Shown: positions 21,300 to 32,873 of the stretch, one piece after another | Layout of the letters: each line of letters opens with the position of its first letter | How positions within the stretch are numbered: position 1 is the stretch's first letter | Origin: Neoceratodus forsteri | Taxonomy: Eukaryota; Chordata; Ceratodontiformes; Ceratodontidae | Direction: 5' to 3' | DNA: 64,000 nt | Assembly (NCBI GenBank): GCA_016271365.2 | Contig: CM057454.1 | Coordinates: 696,585,501 to 696,649,500, forward strand | Made by a program: the position numbers and the translations under genes | Notes under the pieces: generated by a model | Seen by the model: the letters and a program-made list of their open reading frames with translations, nothing else | The model's database searches: none | Told to the model about the DNA's origin: nothing

Positions 21300-22633
21300 T
21301 AGCTGTTGTAAATCAAGTTAAAGCAAATAACCCTGTGCATAGCCCCCCAGCCCAATGGCAAATGCATTCAAATATTACAGTTTGCTTTCAGCATCGAATG
21401 GCTACTCACTTATTATGTATCCCAAAGGGGAATGAGGGTCTCTTAGTGTTCATTGCAGAGCTCTGATGTAAAACATCAGCACAGCCATCAAACATCAGAG
21501 TGGACCTCCCTTTGGGTGGGTTCCTTTTCTTAATGTAAGTGCCAGAGTGGACTTCTTTTAAATATGGTGCACTGCCTAATTGGCATACTTTAAGATGCAT
21601 TTCCCAACAAATGTGCTGATGACTGGAGGGGAGCCAGCTAATTGAGATAGCCATACATCTCCTAAACTTTAAACAAACCAAGAAGTAGCAGCTTAACCCT
21701 TGCTCTTTCACAAATGTTAAATCACTTTTCTCATTGGGGGTACAACTGGTTATTACATAAATTAGTTAAAGCAGAGAACCCAGTGCACACCCTCCCCCAA
21801 CTGCAATGGCAAATCATTCAAAGATTACAATTTGCTTTATGGATCAAATGGCTACTCCATTTTTTTATATCCCAAAGGGGAGTTGGGGTCTCTTAGTGTT
21901 CAATTCAGAGCTCCTAATGTGAATCTTCATCCCAGCCTCCAAACATCATAGTGGCCCACCTAATGGCTGTGTTCCTGTGTTAAAATATAAGTGACGGAGT
22001 TGGTGTCTTTTAAATAAGGTGCACTGCCTAATTGGCATACTTCAAATAAGGTGAAGTCCCCAGCCAATTTGCTAGTGATTAGTGGGGAGCCAGCTAATGG
22101 AGACAGCAATACAACTTCTAAACATTAACAAACCCAGAATTATCAGCTCAACCCTTGCTCTTTCACAACCCTTAAATCACTTTTCTCATTAGGGGGTGCA
22201 ACTGGCTATGACACAAATTGGTTAAAGCAGAGAACCCAGTGCATACTCCCCCAACCCAATGGCAAATCATTAAAATATTACAATTTCCTTTATCTCTCAA
22301 ATGGCTACTCACTTATTTTGTACCATGAATGGGGTGGGGCTCTCCTATTGTTCAGTTCAGAGCTCTGATGTGAATCATCAGCCCAGCCACCAAACATCGC
22401 AGTGGACCACCCACCTGCTGGGTCCCTATTCTAAAATGTAAGTGCTAGAGTTTTCTCCATTTAAATAAGGTGCACTGCCTACTTGGCATATTTTAAATAA
22501 GGTCCATTCTCCAGCCAGTGTGCTGGTATTTGGTTTGGAGCCAGCTAACAGTGATAGCAATACATCTCCTAAAGAATAAACAAACCCAGAATTAGTAGCT
22601 CAGTCCTTACTCTTACACAAACTCTAAGTCACT
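21300..22633 (+). repeat. ~455-bp tandem repeat, three units
   Basis: Landmark 'ttaaatcacttttctcatt' occurs at 21717 and 22172, with a diverged third copy near 22624, giving periods of 455 and about 452 bp. The first unit starts near 21300 without its landmark. Each unit carries, in order, 'gttaaagca', 'aatggcaaat', 'caaatggctactc', 'ggtctctta', 'caaacatc', 'aaggtgcactgcc' and 'ggagccagctaa'. Units differ by substitutions and small indels, so the array is old. No open frame is conserved between units. Confidence 0.8.
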
Positions 22634-23895
22634 TTGATGACTATCAAGCAATGCTTCTGTTTTTGTTTGATGTTCTTCACAGCATGAAAGGAACTCATCC
22701 TACTCTATCCCTTTACAGGATGCAAACTATTCGATGGCAAAATCCCTGTACTTTCTGCAGCAAAATAACCATGTAATTAGCCTTTTGCACATCACATGAC
22801 TGGCCCAACTATTCAACCTTCACAAAGAACAGTAGCACTGACCTCACTGGGGAACCAATACAAGTGGTTTCACAAAGTGCAATGTGCCCAGATGTGTTGA
22901 ACTGAGTCACTTCATATGGTCTTCATGAATAGTGAAGTGCATGGCTGACTTTGCCACTTTTGGACTGATTATGGAAACATTGGAACATCCCTAAAATGAG
23001 GAAAAGAGAGTATTCTGACTGAGCTGATGATAAAAAGACCTTGGTGGACCAATTACCTCTCTTTTCTTTTTCTATAAAGCTTTTGCTGCCCTTGGAGAGA
23101 GCTACCTTGCACCATCAATTCTGGCCACCTGCTGGTTCCATCCACCCCACCTACCTTCAACAATTGGTATCAGAAAGTGGTGTGTGGCCTAAGAGAATTC
23201 GCATGCCATGCTACTGACTGTGTCCCTGATGTCTCCTCCTTTTCTTTTCTTTCAACACTGTGTTAGTGCCATGCATTTCCATTATCTGCTCCACTGTTTC
23301 AACATGCCAAAGTACAGAAGAAAACTCCCCAGCCCACCAAAGGGGTCACTGAAGGAGCAAACAGTTGTGTCACTCTCCCTACACTGGTACATGCTGACAT
23401 CTACACTGCCTCCCCATCCTTGGCTGGCACTGCCCACTTGATTTCCTCATCTTGGGTCTGCTCCCTGTCTTGGAACTCTGGCAAGGGAACACATCACACT
23501 TGTGCTGGTTGACTGAACAGACCCAGCCTTCTTCTTTTCTAAACATGAATGTTTGTATTATTATGTATGTCTTGTAGCAGGGTGTGAGAGTTCTCTTCCA
23601 GTTATGTCAAGAATGCCCCACACCCCCTGATAAATACAAAGTTGCTGAAAGAGATGCGGGAAAGTAAGAGGATTGTTTTGACATGATGTGTGAGTAATGG
23701 TTGAGAACTTTGCTGAAGTTATCACTTCTGATGCTGCAGCTAAGTTATATTGTTGCAAGGTCTGTCAGTTAGGAGCTAATGTGTTTGCTGTTCTGAGACA
23801 GAGACTGATGTTTTGAACCATGTCTCTTGATTACCAGCTAGAGAGTTTGTTCAGAGATGGTAAACACAAGAAATACCAACACTCCATTTTTATAC
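22634..23895. other. unassigned DNA
   Basis: No supported gene or repeat was found. A 77-codon open frame (23208-23441) has no recognisable domain. Confidence 0.4.
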
Positions 23896-24047
23896 AGCAG
23901 ATAAGGGCAGCTTGGCCCACACCTAGTGTGCCCAATTTTCCCTCCCTCCATACTCACCGTAGACCTTACTTGCTCAACAGCTTATTCTCCTTTCACCTTC
24001 TTTTACACAATTCCCTTATGCCTGTCTCCTGCATTCTTGAATTATGA
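23896..24047 (-). repeat. CR1 3' end fragment
   Basis: The + strand shows 'cagataagggcagc', 'cttggcccac', 'gcccaattttcc' and 'cttatgcctgtctcctgc', then 'attcttgaatt'. These follow the order seen at the 3' termini of the CR1 copies near 45030 and 60150. Only the last ~150 bp survive. Confidence 0.65.
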
Positions 24048-24639
24048 GAACAGGAAACAGATTCAAACAAGATGCAAGCATTTACAAGATATAACAGTGA
24101 CAGCATGATATGATTCAGAGATTAGCTAGGCATCCAGGAGCTCACCGTCATATCCAAAGCAGGAATGATGACCCACTCAGCAATAATTTTATTAAAAGAA
24201 AGGATGTATTTATTCAAATTCAGAATATTAGGCCTGCAGAACTGCGCCAATTTTTCCATAGAACATCTGTCTTCTTCAAGGCAGCAGATTCTAAAATAAA
24301 GTTATTAGATTTAATTTCTAAAATACTTGTTTTAAAAAATACTTACATTATAACAATTCATGCAGAGTAGTCAGATCATAACCATGTAGAACAGAGGCTG
24401 TGGACATAGCACACCTAATATTTCTGTTATCTGAACATGAGCTTCTGAGGTTCACGATGTTCATTCTAGATACAGTACATAAATTAAATGGAACAAGAAA
24501 AGTTGTGCTAGTTGGTAGCAGTTAGTAATGTTCCTAGTAAGAGAAATTACTTGCCTCCAAATGAGCCATAGTTAACTGTACCTTAAAACAATAATGTGAA
24601 AAACTGTTTCAGTTGCTTTCTTTTTATGGACAACATTCT

Positions 24640-24815
24640 GCTCAGTTGTCTTCATGGAAACAGTAATTTGGAGTTTTTACTATGTCACAGTTTATGTACA
24701 GAATGCTAAACACAAGCTATTGTCCTATCAGAACCATGCTTAGAGTTCTGTTCTCTAACTGTGACATAATTGAAACTCCAGTCCAGATCAGTGGTTTCAT
24801 GAAGAGAACTAACAT
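24640..24815. repeat. imperfect palindrome
   Basis: 'gtcttcatgg' ... 'ggagttttta' ... 'atgtcacagtt' on the left (24648-24697) pairs with 'aactgtgacat' ... 'ttgaaactcc' ... 'catgaagagaac' on the right (24757-24811). The loop is about 60 bp. The form suggests a short foldback MITE; no target duplication was identified. Confidence 0.5.
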
Positions 24816-24928
24816 AATTCTGTCTAAATAACCTTATTTTTATTACAGCTATTTGAGTCCCCATAGCATAATAAAATCATTATATGACCAGAACCATTCA
24901 GTTTTTCAGAACGTCAAGGAGTCCATCC

Positions 24929-24944
24929 AAAAAAAAAAAAAAAA
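24929..24944. repeat. A15 homopolymer
   Basis: Uninterrupted A tract within unassigned DNA. It could be a retroposon tail, but no element body is recognisable on its 5' side. Confidence 0.9.
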
Positions 24945-25820
24945 CCACCATTCAAAAATGATAGGATCTAAGCAGGGGATTGGGTAGGGAAGTCTCATAA
25001 ATTAGTACATGTTTGCAGAGCATAGTTATTCATCTCTGCTTATGAAGCTAATGGACATGATGGACCTAAAGTCCCTTCTGGCCTTAAATGATTAAGTTAC
25101 TATCAGAGGTGGGTGAAGTACTTCCACTTCACTACGCAGAGCACTTTGAGTATTATCCCCAAATCTACGCAGTGCTTTGCAAAGCAAATTACTCCACCTA
25201 TAAATTTGAACACGAAGTGCATTGATTTCAATGGACTTCAATTTACTTCACCTGTTTATTGCTATTTGAGGTGAATTTTGCATTGATTCATGGGATGGCA
25301 GGTCACATGGGCTCTATATTGTCTTGCATAGCCTCTGATCTGCACATTGTGCATAGTGGAAAGCTGGAGACACTTTGCTCTCAGAGCTCTGAGAATCAAA
25401 CCATCGAAAAAGTTTAAAAATCACTTTTGATCTAATTATTTTGTTCCAAATTTAGTACACTGACTGTAGGAACCCTCCTGTGCGTAGATCATCAAGTGTT
25501 GATTGTTTTTCTGTGCATTTTGAATGTTAATTTAGAATATTCAGCCTGTGTACTGACAAACACTTTTGAAGTGTGCTTCGGGGGAGGGGCATATCTGTGG
25601 TGGAGTGAGATTCACATGAGAAAGGCAGTCTATGTAAGTGTTTAGTACTAGTAGTGTGTGTTAGTATTTGTGTGTTTATATACACACAGTATTACTTGAA
25701 GTAATTTTTGATAATTATTTTCTGTTTGTTGTGGTGCAGTGTATATTTTCATTCTGTTTAAAAGATTTGTTTATATACTGTAGTGAACTGCACTGTTACA
25801 TTTTCTGCACATTATCTGTA

Positions 25821-25822
25821 GT

Positions 25823-25859
<37 letters not shown>
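25821..25859. repeat. (TG)n microsatellite
   Basis: TG run with one GAG interruption, within the left part of the hAT element. Confidence 0.95.
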
Positions 25860-25860
<1 letters not shown>

Positions 25861-26005
25861 CATCAAGTCAGACACATTTTATTGTGCCACACAGTAATTG
25901 CTGCACTCTGAATCGGTTATCCATCTGCAGTATTTTTTACTGCTTCCTTCTATCTAGCTAGTGGACTGCTACTGCAGTGCCCTCCCCCACAAACCCACAA
26001 AATGT

Positions 26006-26027
26006 ATCAATCAATCAATCAATCAAA
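26006..26027 (-). repeat. (ATTG)n 3' tail of the minus-strand LINE
   Basis: About five TCAA units on +, which is ATTG on the minus strand, at the downstream end of the LINE. L2 and CR1 LINEs characteristically end in short tandem units, so this marks the 3' boundary of the insertion. Confidence 0.7.
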
Positions 26028-26752
26028 TTGTTTATTTATCCAGACGAACACCATTGAGCAAACTCATTTACAAGGTGAACCTGCATTACACAAGTCAAGT
26101 AACAATGTATTTATATACAGATAAATAGACAGTAGATGCAAGAGTACAACAGTACAGGTAGGCCTGCAATAGATAGGATAAGTAAAAATACATTTGGGTT
26201 CAGGTAAAAGACTGTCGGTAAGGGTATACATAATAATAGGGTAGCAAGTCAGTAAAAATTTATACCAGATGCAACAACGTGCATGGTTTAGTATTCCTGT
26301 AAGGTAAAAGCATTATAGTCCAGCAAAGAGATTAGTTGAAGTGGATGCTGCAAGCAAAGAGACATACATAGTCAGTTTAAAAAGACCCAGGCATATCAAG
26401 AGGGAGACCTGTGTCGGGAGAAGTGGGCAGCCAGTGGGGGGGTCTGGAACTGGGATTATACTAGGAGCGAAGGAATGAGGTGCCGTGGGTATACTGTACA
26501 AGGAATAGGTGGGTGAGGGAGGGTGAGATTTAGGGCGGTAGATAAGTAGGTGGCTCAGGGACAAGTTATGCACTGACACAAGAAGGAAGGAGGATATGAA
26601 AAGCAGGGAGGATGTGGAAGGGGGGTGTAAGCAAACTAGGATCATTGGAAGCAGTTGCAGGCTTCTGTCATGTATTTTGAGTATAAGGTCTTAAACACAG
26701 TGAGACTAACAGGAGTCCTCAGTTTCAATGATTTCTGTAGCACATTCCAGAG
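26028..26752 (-). mobile_element. 3' untranslated region of the minus-strand L2-like LINE
   Basis: Noncoding DNA between the ORF2 stop (about 26753) and the ATTG tail. It includes the second member of a 117-bp direct duplication that carries the ORF2 C-terminus. No other coding motif was seen. Confidence 0.6.
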
Positions 26753-26870
26753 CTAGGATCGTTGGAAGCAGTTGCAGGCTTCTGTACTGTATTTTGAGTA
26801 TAAGGACTCAAACACAGTAATACTAATAGGAGTCCTCAGTTTCAGTGATTTCTGCAGCACATTCCAAAGT
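26636..26870 (-). repeat. 117-bp direct duplication at the ORF2 end
   Basis: 26636-26752 and 26753-26870 are near-identical tandem copies, starting 'ctaggatc(a/g)ttggaagc'. The shift is 117 bp, equal to 39 codons. The repeated unit contains the last codons of ORF2 and its stop, so the second copy is untranslated. Confidence 0.85.
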
Positions 26871-29800
26871 GACAGTAGAACGAATCCTATGGCAGCTCTC
26901 CCAAAACGCGTTAGGGCTTTGGGCGCTTTCAGAGAAATCAGTGAACAGCTTCTTAGGGCATAGGTTCCAGGCATATTGAGAGTCAGGCAATCAACAATGT
27001 ACTGTGGAAGTTTGCCAGTGATAGCTCTGTATGTCCAGAAAGCTGCATTTTTATTTCGTCGGTAGTGTAGGGAGCCTGTGGCCACATATAAAGAGCAGTG
27101 ATGGGTGGAGAAGGGGAAACCAGTGATAAAGTGCAGGGCTCTGTGGTAAAGTATGTCCAATTTACCGAGGTATGAAGTAGCACACTGGCTGCATATAAAG
27201 TCAGCGTAATCAATTAGGGAAAGGAACATAGACTGAACTAGCTGTCTCTTGGCCTCTGTAGTTAGTAGTCGGTTTAACCTAAAGAAGAGACCTAGCCTCT
27301 GCCTCAGTTTTTTTAACAAATCCTCCAGGTGGTCTGCAAAGGAGAGTCTGAAGTCTAGCCGGACCCCCAGATATTTGAATTTTGGCACAAATTCCAGGGT
27401 TTCTCCTAGGAGGGTGGTGATGGTGGGTAGAGCAGGGTAGACTGCATGGTTAATAGGTGAAAACAGCATCGCCTTTGTCTTTTTGGTGTTAAGTAGCAAC
27501 TTTTTGCTAAGGAGATGGTATTGAAGTATGTTGAAGTCAGCTTGCAGGTCGCTACAGGCAGTTTCAGGAATTGTACGGTTTAGGTAGATCACTGTATCAT
27601 CTGCGAACAGATGAATTTTTGCCTCATTGATGCCTGAGTCTATATTATTGATGTAGATGGCAAATAGGAGTGGCCCCAGGATGGATCCCTGCAGAACGCC
27701 TCTTTTTAACAGATTTGAGGGGGAGAGTTCACCTTCGGCCTTGACCTGTTGGTGTCTGCCAGAAAGGTAGTTGTGGAACCAATGCAAGGAGGTAGAATCT
27801 AGACCAATAGCTTTTAATGAAGAAAGAAGGAGGCTGTGGTTAACAGTGTGGAAGGCCTTACTTAGGTCTAGAAAAATGGCCAGACAATGTTTTTGTTTTC
27901 TAGCTCACACTGCCAGTCATTTGTCACCTTGGTCAGGGCCGTGATTGTACTATGTTCAGTTATGAAACCAGATTGCATTGGGTTTAGCAGGTTAGTATCA
28001 TCCATGAAAGATTTCAGCTGGGCATTCACGATTTTTTCCAGAAGTTTTGATAGTACCGGGAGAAGGGAGATGGGCCTATAGTTGTTTAGATCACAGAGGT
28101 CTCCGAATTTAAACAACGGAATAACATGTGTGTCTTCCACAGTTTGGGGAGGTTCCCTTGAGAAAGGGGCAAGTTAAATAGATACATAATAGGTACAGCC
28201 AACACATGATAGGCAATCTTTAGGTAGTATGGATCGAAGGTGTCAGCGCCAGCACATTTTCTGGTGTCCAACTGGAGGAGGAGGAGAAGATCTTAGACCT
28301 CTTTTAGTGAGGCAGGAGAGAATGAAAAGACTGCATCTGAGGGACTAGATTCTGAAGGTTGCGTGGTAAGCTGGGAGCATAGGTTGCATGCAGGTGAGTC
28401 ATCAAAAGCTAGCCTTGCAGTAACAAAGTGATTGTTGATAGTTACATTGTCAGAAATAATTTTTGAGGGGAGAGTGTTTCCTGTGGTATTACCAGAAAGT
28501 TATTTTATCGTGGCTCAGAACTTGGTAGGGCAGTTGGAGGCAGTGTCGAGTTCAGAGTGATAGAAGTTGGATATTGTTTCCCAAATTAGCATTGTACAGT
28601 GGTTTCTGGCTGTTCTGAAAAGATGCCAGTCTTAGGCTTTGTGGGATTTGCGTGCTAGCATCCAGAGCTTGTCTCTTTTTAATAGTGCTACCTTGATGTC
28701 TGCTGTAAACCAATGGCACTTTCTAGTCTTTATGTGGGTTTTGACTAAGGGTGCATGGGTGTCAAGAGCACCGGATACAATTTTGTGGAAAATGGCATAT
28801 GCTGTTTCTACTGATTTGGCTAAATAAAAGGTCTGCTAAAGCAGGGAAGCTTTCAGGTCATTGATATATGCAAGCGGGTCAACATTCCATTTTGATCTTT
28901 TGGTAGAGAACTTTGCTGAGGCTATTGGTTTAGGGACTGCTCTTATGCCAGCAATGAAGCAATGGTCACTAACATCAGCAGAAAAGATCCCATCATGGGA
29001 GAAGAAATGGGGTTTGCTTACTAGAACTACATCTAATAGTATACTTTTCATAGGATTTTTCTTATTGATATGAGTAGGTTCATTAATAAGTAGAGTGAGC
29101 CCATGACAGTCACAGAATTATTTAAGTGGAAGAGATGCGCCTGACAGCCAGTCATAGTTAAGGTCCCCTAGTATAATTGTTTCCATTGTGTCGGTACCCA
29201 TAGTAGATGATAGGTGGGACAGGAGCTGTGACTCCAAGGACGGGGTCTATAACGTCCTATGACACAGAGGGCCATTGATGTAGATATTTTGATTTCTATG
29301 GACAGGCATTCAAAGGTATTGGCAATTGATGCAGTGTTGAGGGTAGCCACCATAAACTTGTCCTTAACATAGCTGGCTACACCTCCGCCTCTGGTTAGTC
29401 TATCGGCTCTGAATAACAGATAGTTGGGGGTATTGACCTCTTTGTCTGGCGTGGATGAATGAAGCCAGGATTCAGATATGACAAGTACATCCGGCTCTGT
29501 GTGGATAGCCCAAGCCTGTATTGAGGTGAGTTTCTTTATGAGGCTACACACATTAACATGCATAAAGCTGATACCTTTATACTTCGTGACTTCAGACGGT
29601 GAAGGAATTGCTTGGATATGACCAGGGTTAAGTTTAACATTACCTGAACATAGCAAGAGGAAGAGTACAACTTTTCACAGGGCAACAAGTGGTAATTTGA
29701 AAGAACTAAACCTTCTTTGGTTAGTGGAAGTATTGGCGTAGGAATGCGAGGACCTATTCTTTGTAATGTTCAGTCCTAGAGATACACATGCTAAGACCCT

Positions 29801-29959
29801 AGCCGTATGACACCAGTAGATGCAGGTACTGGGCCGAGTAGTTAACATTCCTTGGGTAGGTAATGAGATGCCAGTGGCTGTCCGAGAGGAAGACTTAGCT
29901 GAAAGTGGGTACGACTTGGTGCATAGCACGAATTGTATAGGGACTCCATGAGTAGACAT
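26753..29959 (-). pseudogene. L2-like LINE ORF2 (EN-RT) with 2A-like motif
   Basis: Second, distinct CR1/L2-group LINE. From the 5' side (high coordinates): a leader frame from 29959, a TGA near 29672, then VVLFLLLCSGNVKLNPGH. The endonuclease reads MHVNVCSLIKKL, LVISESWLHSS, FRADRLTRGGGVASYV, ILGDLNYDWL near 29165 and ADVSDHCFIA near 28975; all motifs are intact. RT follows with THVIPLFKFGDLCDLNNYRPIS (28070-28135), QSGFITEHSTITAL, then a long uninterrupted 345-codon frame (26753-27787). This frame has LKRGVLQGSILGPLLFAIYI, HLFADDTVIYL (FADD intact) and the thumb/C-terminal region to the stop. Frameshifts occur near 29200, 28836-28140 and 27840. It lies inside the hAT element and is therefore younger than it. 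Confidence 0.87.
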
Positions 29960-30121
29960 TCTTGTGGTAGGGGATACGAGTCCTCTTTGGGGTAAATTCC
30001 ATCTGGTGTATACCCTAATAAGGGTAGAGTGTATAAGACGGTAAATAGGTAGAGCCAGATTGCAAGTTCCATGGTTAAAGTCTGGGGGTCAGAAAGGGAA
30101 ACAGTTGTAAGGGATTAATCT
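29960..30121 (-). other. 5' leader of the minus-strand LINE
   Basis: A second open stretch (29842-30072, read in another frame) begins with a hydrophobic segment IWLYLFTVLYTLPLLG. I cannot assign it. It may be part of ORF1 or the start of ORF2 before the frameshift. Confidence 0.3.
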
Positions 30122-30400
30122 AGGCAAGGTATCACCAGGTAAGACTACACGCCACAGGGTCTGAAAAGGGATCTAGGTGCCGATACCACTTGCAGGGAGC
30201 AAGGAGATGTTTCTATGGCACAGTGACTAGAGATAGTTATGAGAAGTTGTAAACCTGATCTAAGAAGTATCACCAGCTAAGGCTACACATCACAGGGTCA
30301 GCAAAGGGATGTAGGTGCTGAAATCTCTTGTAGGGAGCAAGGAGAATTTACTGTGACACAGTGACTAGGGACAGTAATAAGAAGTCACAAATCTGATCTG
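30122..30400 (-). repeat. 139-bp tandem duplication in the LINE 5' region
   Basis: 'tatcaccag(g/c)taag' at 30130 and 30269 begin two ~139-bp units that share 'ccacagggtc', 'gggat(c/g)taggtgc', 'gcagggagcaaggag' and 'cacagtgactag'. The pair lies upstream of ORF2 in the LINE orientation. Confidence 0.75.
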
Positions 30401-30599
30401 AGATGAGTGGTAGGGGAGACTGCGGTGGGTTAGTTAGGATGGGACACTTGAACCTGAAGCGGCAGCCCAAGATTTATATGTCTGTGTGTGTCCTAGGGAG
30501 GCGGGGAGGATAGATTTGTAGGAAAGCCAATGGCAGGGGAGGTGGGGCAAGGAGGTCTATATAATAATGGTCAGGGAGGGGATGGGTGGGTGGACATAA

Positions 30600-31240
30600 A
30601 ATTTGTGGCTTTGCCGTACCTCTCTGGGTCTGGAGTCTGAGCAAGTAGTCTCGGGCAGTGGCTTTGGAAGCACCGACCGCCCGGTGGCCACGGTTCTTGC
30701 GGAGGATGAGCTGGGAGCCCTGGAGGGTTCTCGGCTGAAGGGGATGAGAAAGTGAAGCCAATTAGTACTGGTCCCAGACAATGGTTGAGCTACCCAGTAA
30801 CAAAACTAATTTACAAATGAAGGGGGTCCATTTCCTTAGCACCCAGAAGTCTGGGCGGCAGTAACAGAGGCAAAGGAGAGGGCTATTTCACTTAATCAAT
30901 CTAGCAAGAGTAGTTTTCAAGTATTACAGCTTTTTTTAGGCAGTTTACAGGTAGCTTCTAACAAAATAGGCATACATTAGCAAGCATCAGTAAAAAAAAA
31001 AAACAGTGTCCTTTTCGATCAGGAGATAGAGAAAAGATAAGAAGGGGTAAAGGACCAATTGGAGCAAGCCTGGAGAAGGCGCTCACACTCCAATTGGTTT
31101 GCAGCTTTGCCGTACCTCTCTGGGTCTGAAGTCCAAGCAAGTGGTCTCAGGCGGTGGCTTCAGGAGCACCGACTGCCCGGTGGCCGCTGTTCTTGCAGCG
31201 GATGAGCTGGGAGCCCTGGAGGGTTCCCAGCGGAAGTAGT
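30600..31240 (-). repeat. ~496-bp spaced direct repeat in the LINE 5' region
   Basis: 'ttgccgtacctctctgggtc' at 30611 and again at 31107 starts two ~130-bp blocks. They share 'gcaccgac(c/t)gcccggtggcc' and 'gatgagctgggagccctgg'. Intervening DNA differs. Together with the 139-bp duplication this gives the LINE a repeated, GC-richer 5' region of the sort used as promoter monomers in other LINEs. The function is inferred. Confidence 0.7.
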
Positions 31241-32494
31241 AGGAGAGAATTAGCTTGGTCAGCCTTATGAAGGAGGACAGAAGGGAGTGGTGAGGCATGG
31301 GGCTGTTAGAAATGTAGTTCTGTGGGGCAGACCTCACTCTAGGATGTGTTCTGCAGCTTTAAATTTGTGTAGGGCAAGATGGTCAATGGGAGGAGGTGCA
31401 CAGAAGGGGGAGTGGTTTAGGTGTATTTAAGAACTTGTGGAGGGGGGAGGGCGAAACAAATCACACAAAGAGACACACAAAGGAGAGAATGGGAAGATTA
31501 AGGGGTCTAGCTAGGCTAAAACAAAGCAAACAAACAGTATTTTACTCTTTTTTTCTACCAGAATGAGCAAATACAGGCTAGTGATAGTCCTTAAACAAAC
31601 AAACAATCAGCAGTAGGAATCCTGGTTTTCAGTTTAACTAGTAGCGAGGGCCAGGCAGCACAGACTACAAAATTTGTGCACGGGCATGCAATTAGTCCTG
31701 GGAAAGCAGCCATGCTGGATTCCAGAGCTAGCCACTCAGGGAGTTCATCAAGATGGTGAGCAGCCAATGGGGGCACTGCAGTCAGATGGCGCCAGGAATT
31801 CAGTAAAACAAACCAGGATCTTCATTGCAACAGCCACTGAGGGCTGAAGATCTGGCTTTGGCAATTACCTGTGATTGGAGAGCAGTGGGCAGGTGGCAGC
31901 AGGCAGACTCCTGGTCTCGCCTCTGTAGTCGGCGGGCAGCTCAAGCTTAAAAGCAGCTATGAGGATGAGGTGCTTGCCCAAAGTGGTCAGCAAGCCTCTG
32001 TCATTTATTTTTCTAGATTTGGATTTGTGTGACTACTGGTTAAGGTGTTTTTGTGCTTGTGTGGCTGCATCTCTTTATAGTGTGCAATCTGCGTCTGTGA
32101 GTTTGCATCTGTTTAGTGCCCAATCTGCATCTGTGAGCCACAGTGGTTGTTTTTTGGCTTCTCATCCACTCCAAATTTAAGAAATCTCAATTTGTTGTGA
32201 ATTTTCTGTGTAATCCCCAAAAGTAGCTGGAAAGAAACATGCATGTAAAGATGCTTCTGGCCATAGCACTGCTGCCAGTGGCAAGAGTGGCCATGGGCAT
32301 GGTAGTATGTAGTAGAAGTGCATAGTTGTTGCCAGTAAAGGGATTTCTCTGACTATGTTTTTCACAGCGCAATCAGTAGCTTCAATCATGGTTGGAGATG
32401 CTGTTGTCCATGCTGGTGAAGTTTCTGATGGCATGAGTATTGCCCCAATTTCAACCCGTGACAACAAGTTAACCAGTTTCCCAAATATTGTGGA
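31241..32494. other. unassigned DNA within the hAT element
   Basis: May include the remaining 5' UTR of the LINE and parts of the hAT interior. A minus-strand open frame at 32177-32467 lies in the position expected for transposase sequence, but I recognise no hAT motif in it. Confidence 0.35.
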
Positions 32495-32695
32495 GTCTAA
32501 AGCTTAATATGTATAACCCCAAGGAAAGGAGGGGGGCATGGTAGAAACTATCAAGTACCGAAAGGGAATCATCAACGTAGCATCTTTCTGAAAAAGAGAT
32601 GTGCACAAACAATGGGGCAAAATTTGAATAGGGAGAGGGGACAGATCGTGGCAACATCAGGCACTACTTTTTCATGGAGAGGGTGGTGGGTGCAA
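32495..32695 (+). repeat. CR1 3' coding fragment
   Basis: Reads LKLNMYNPKERRG, then a stretch matching 'aagtac', 'aacgtagcatctttctgaaa' and 'agatgtgcacaaaca', then HYFFMERVVGA. This is the order of the CR1-A C-terminus at 15200-15420. Several indels. Confidence 0.65.
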
Positions 32696-32873
32696 AGACA
32701 AACAACAACTAATTATCAATGTCATGGTGTGAGAGCAGCAGTTGAAGCAGGCCCATTATTTGGAGTTGGTGCACCTCCATGCACTCCAACTGCTGCTCCA
32801 CACTGTCAATCCGGTGGCTCACATGGTCCAACTAACTCCACATCAGGCCCAAATTGGTATGTGTGGCAGGTAG

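Larger units (their letters stand above)
24048..25095. other. unassigned DNA outside the hAT element
   Basis: Holds an imperfect inverted repeat and a 15-A tract (both listed separately), with no gene evidence. Short open frames lack motifs. Confidence 0.4.

Noticed and set aside
32177..32467. hAT transposase core
   Set aside because: Location is plausible, but no hAT motif is visible in any frame.
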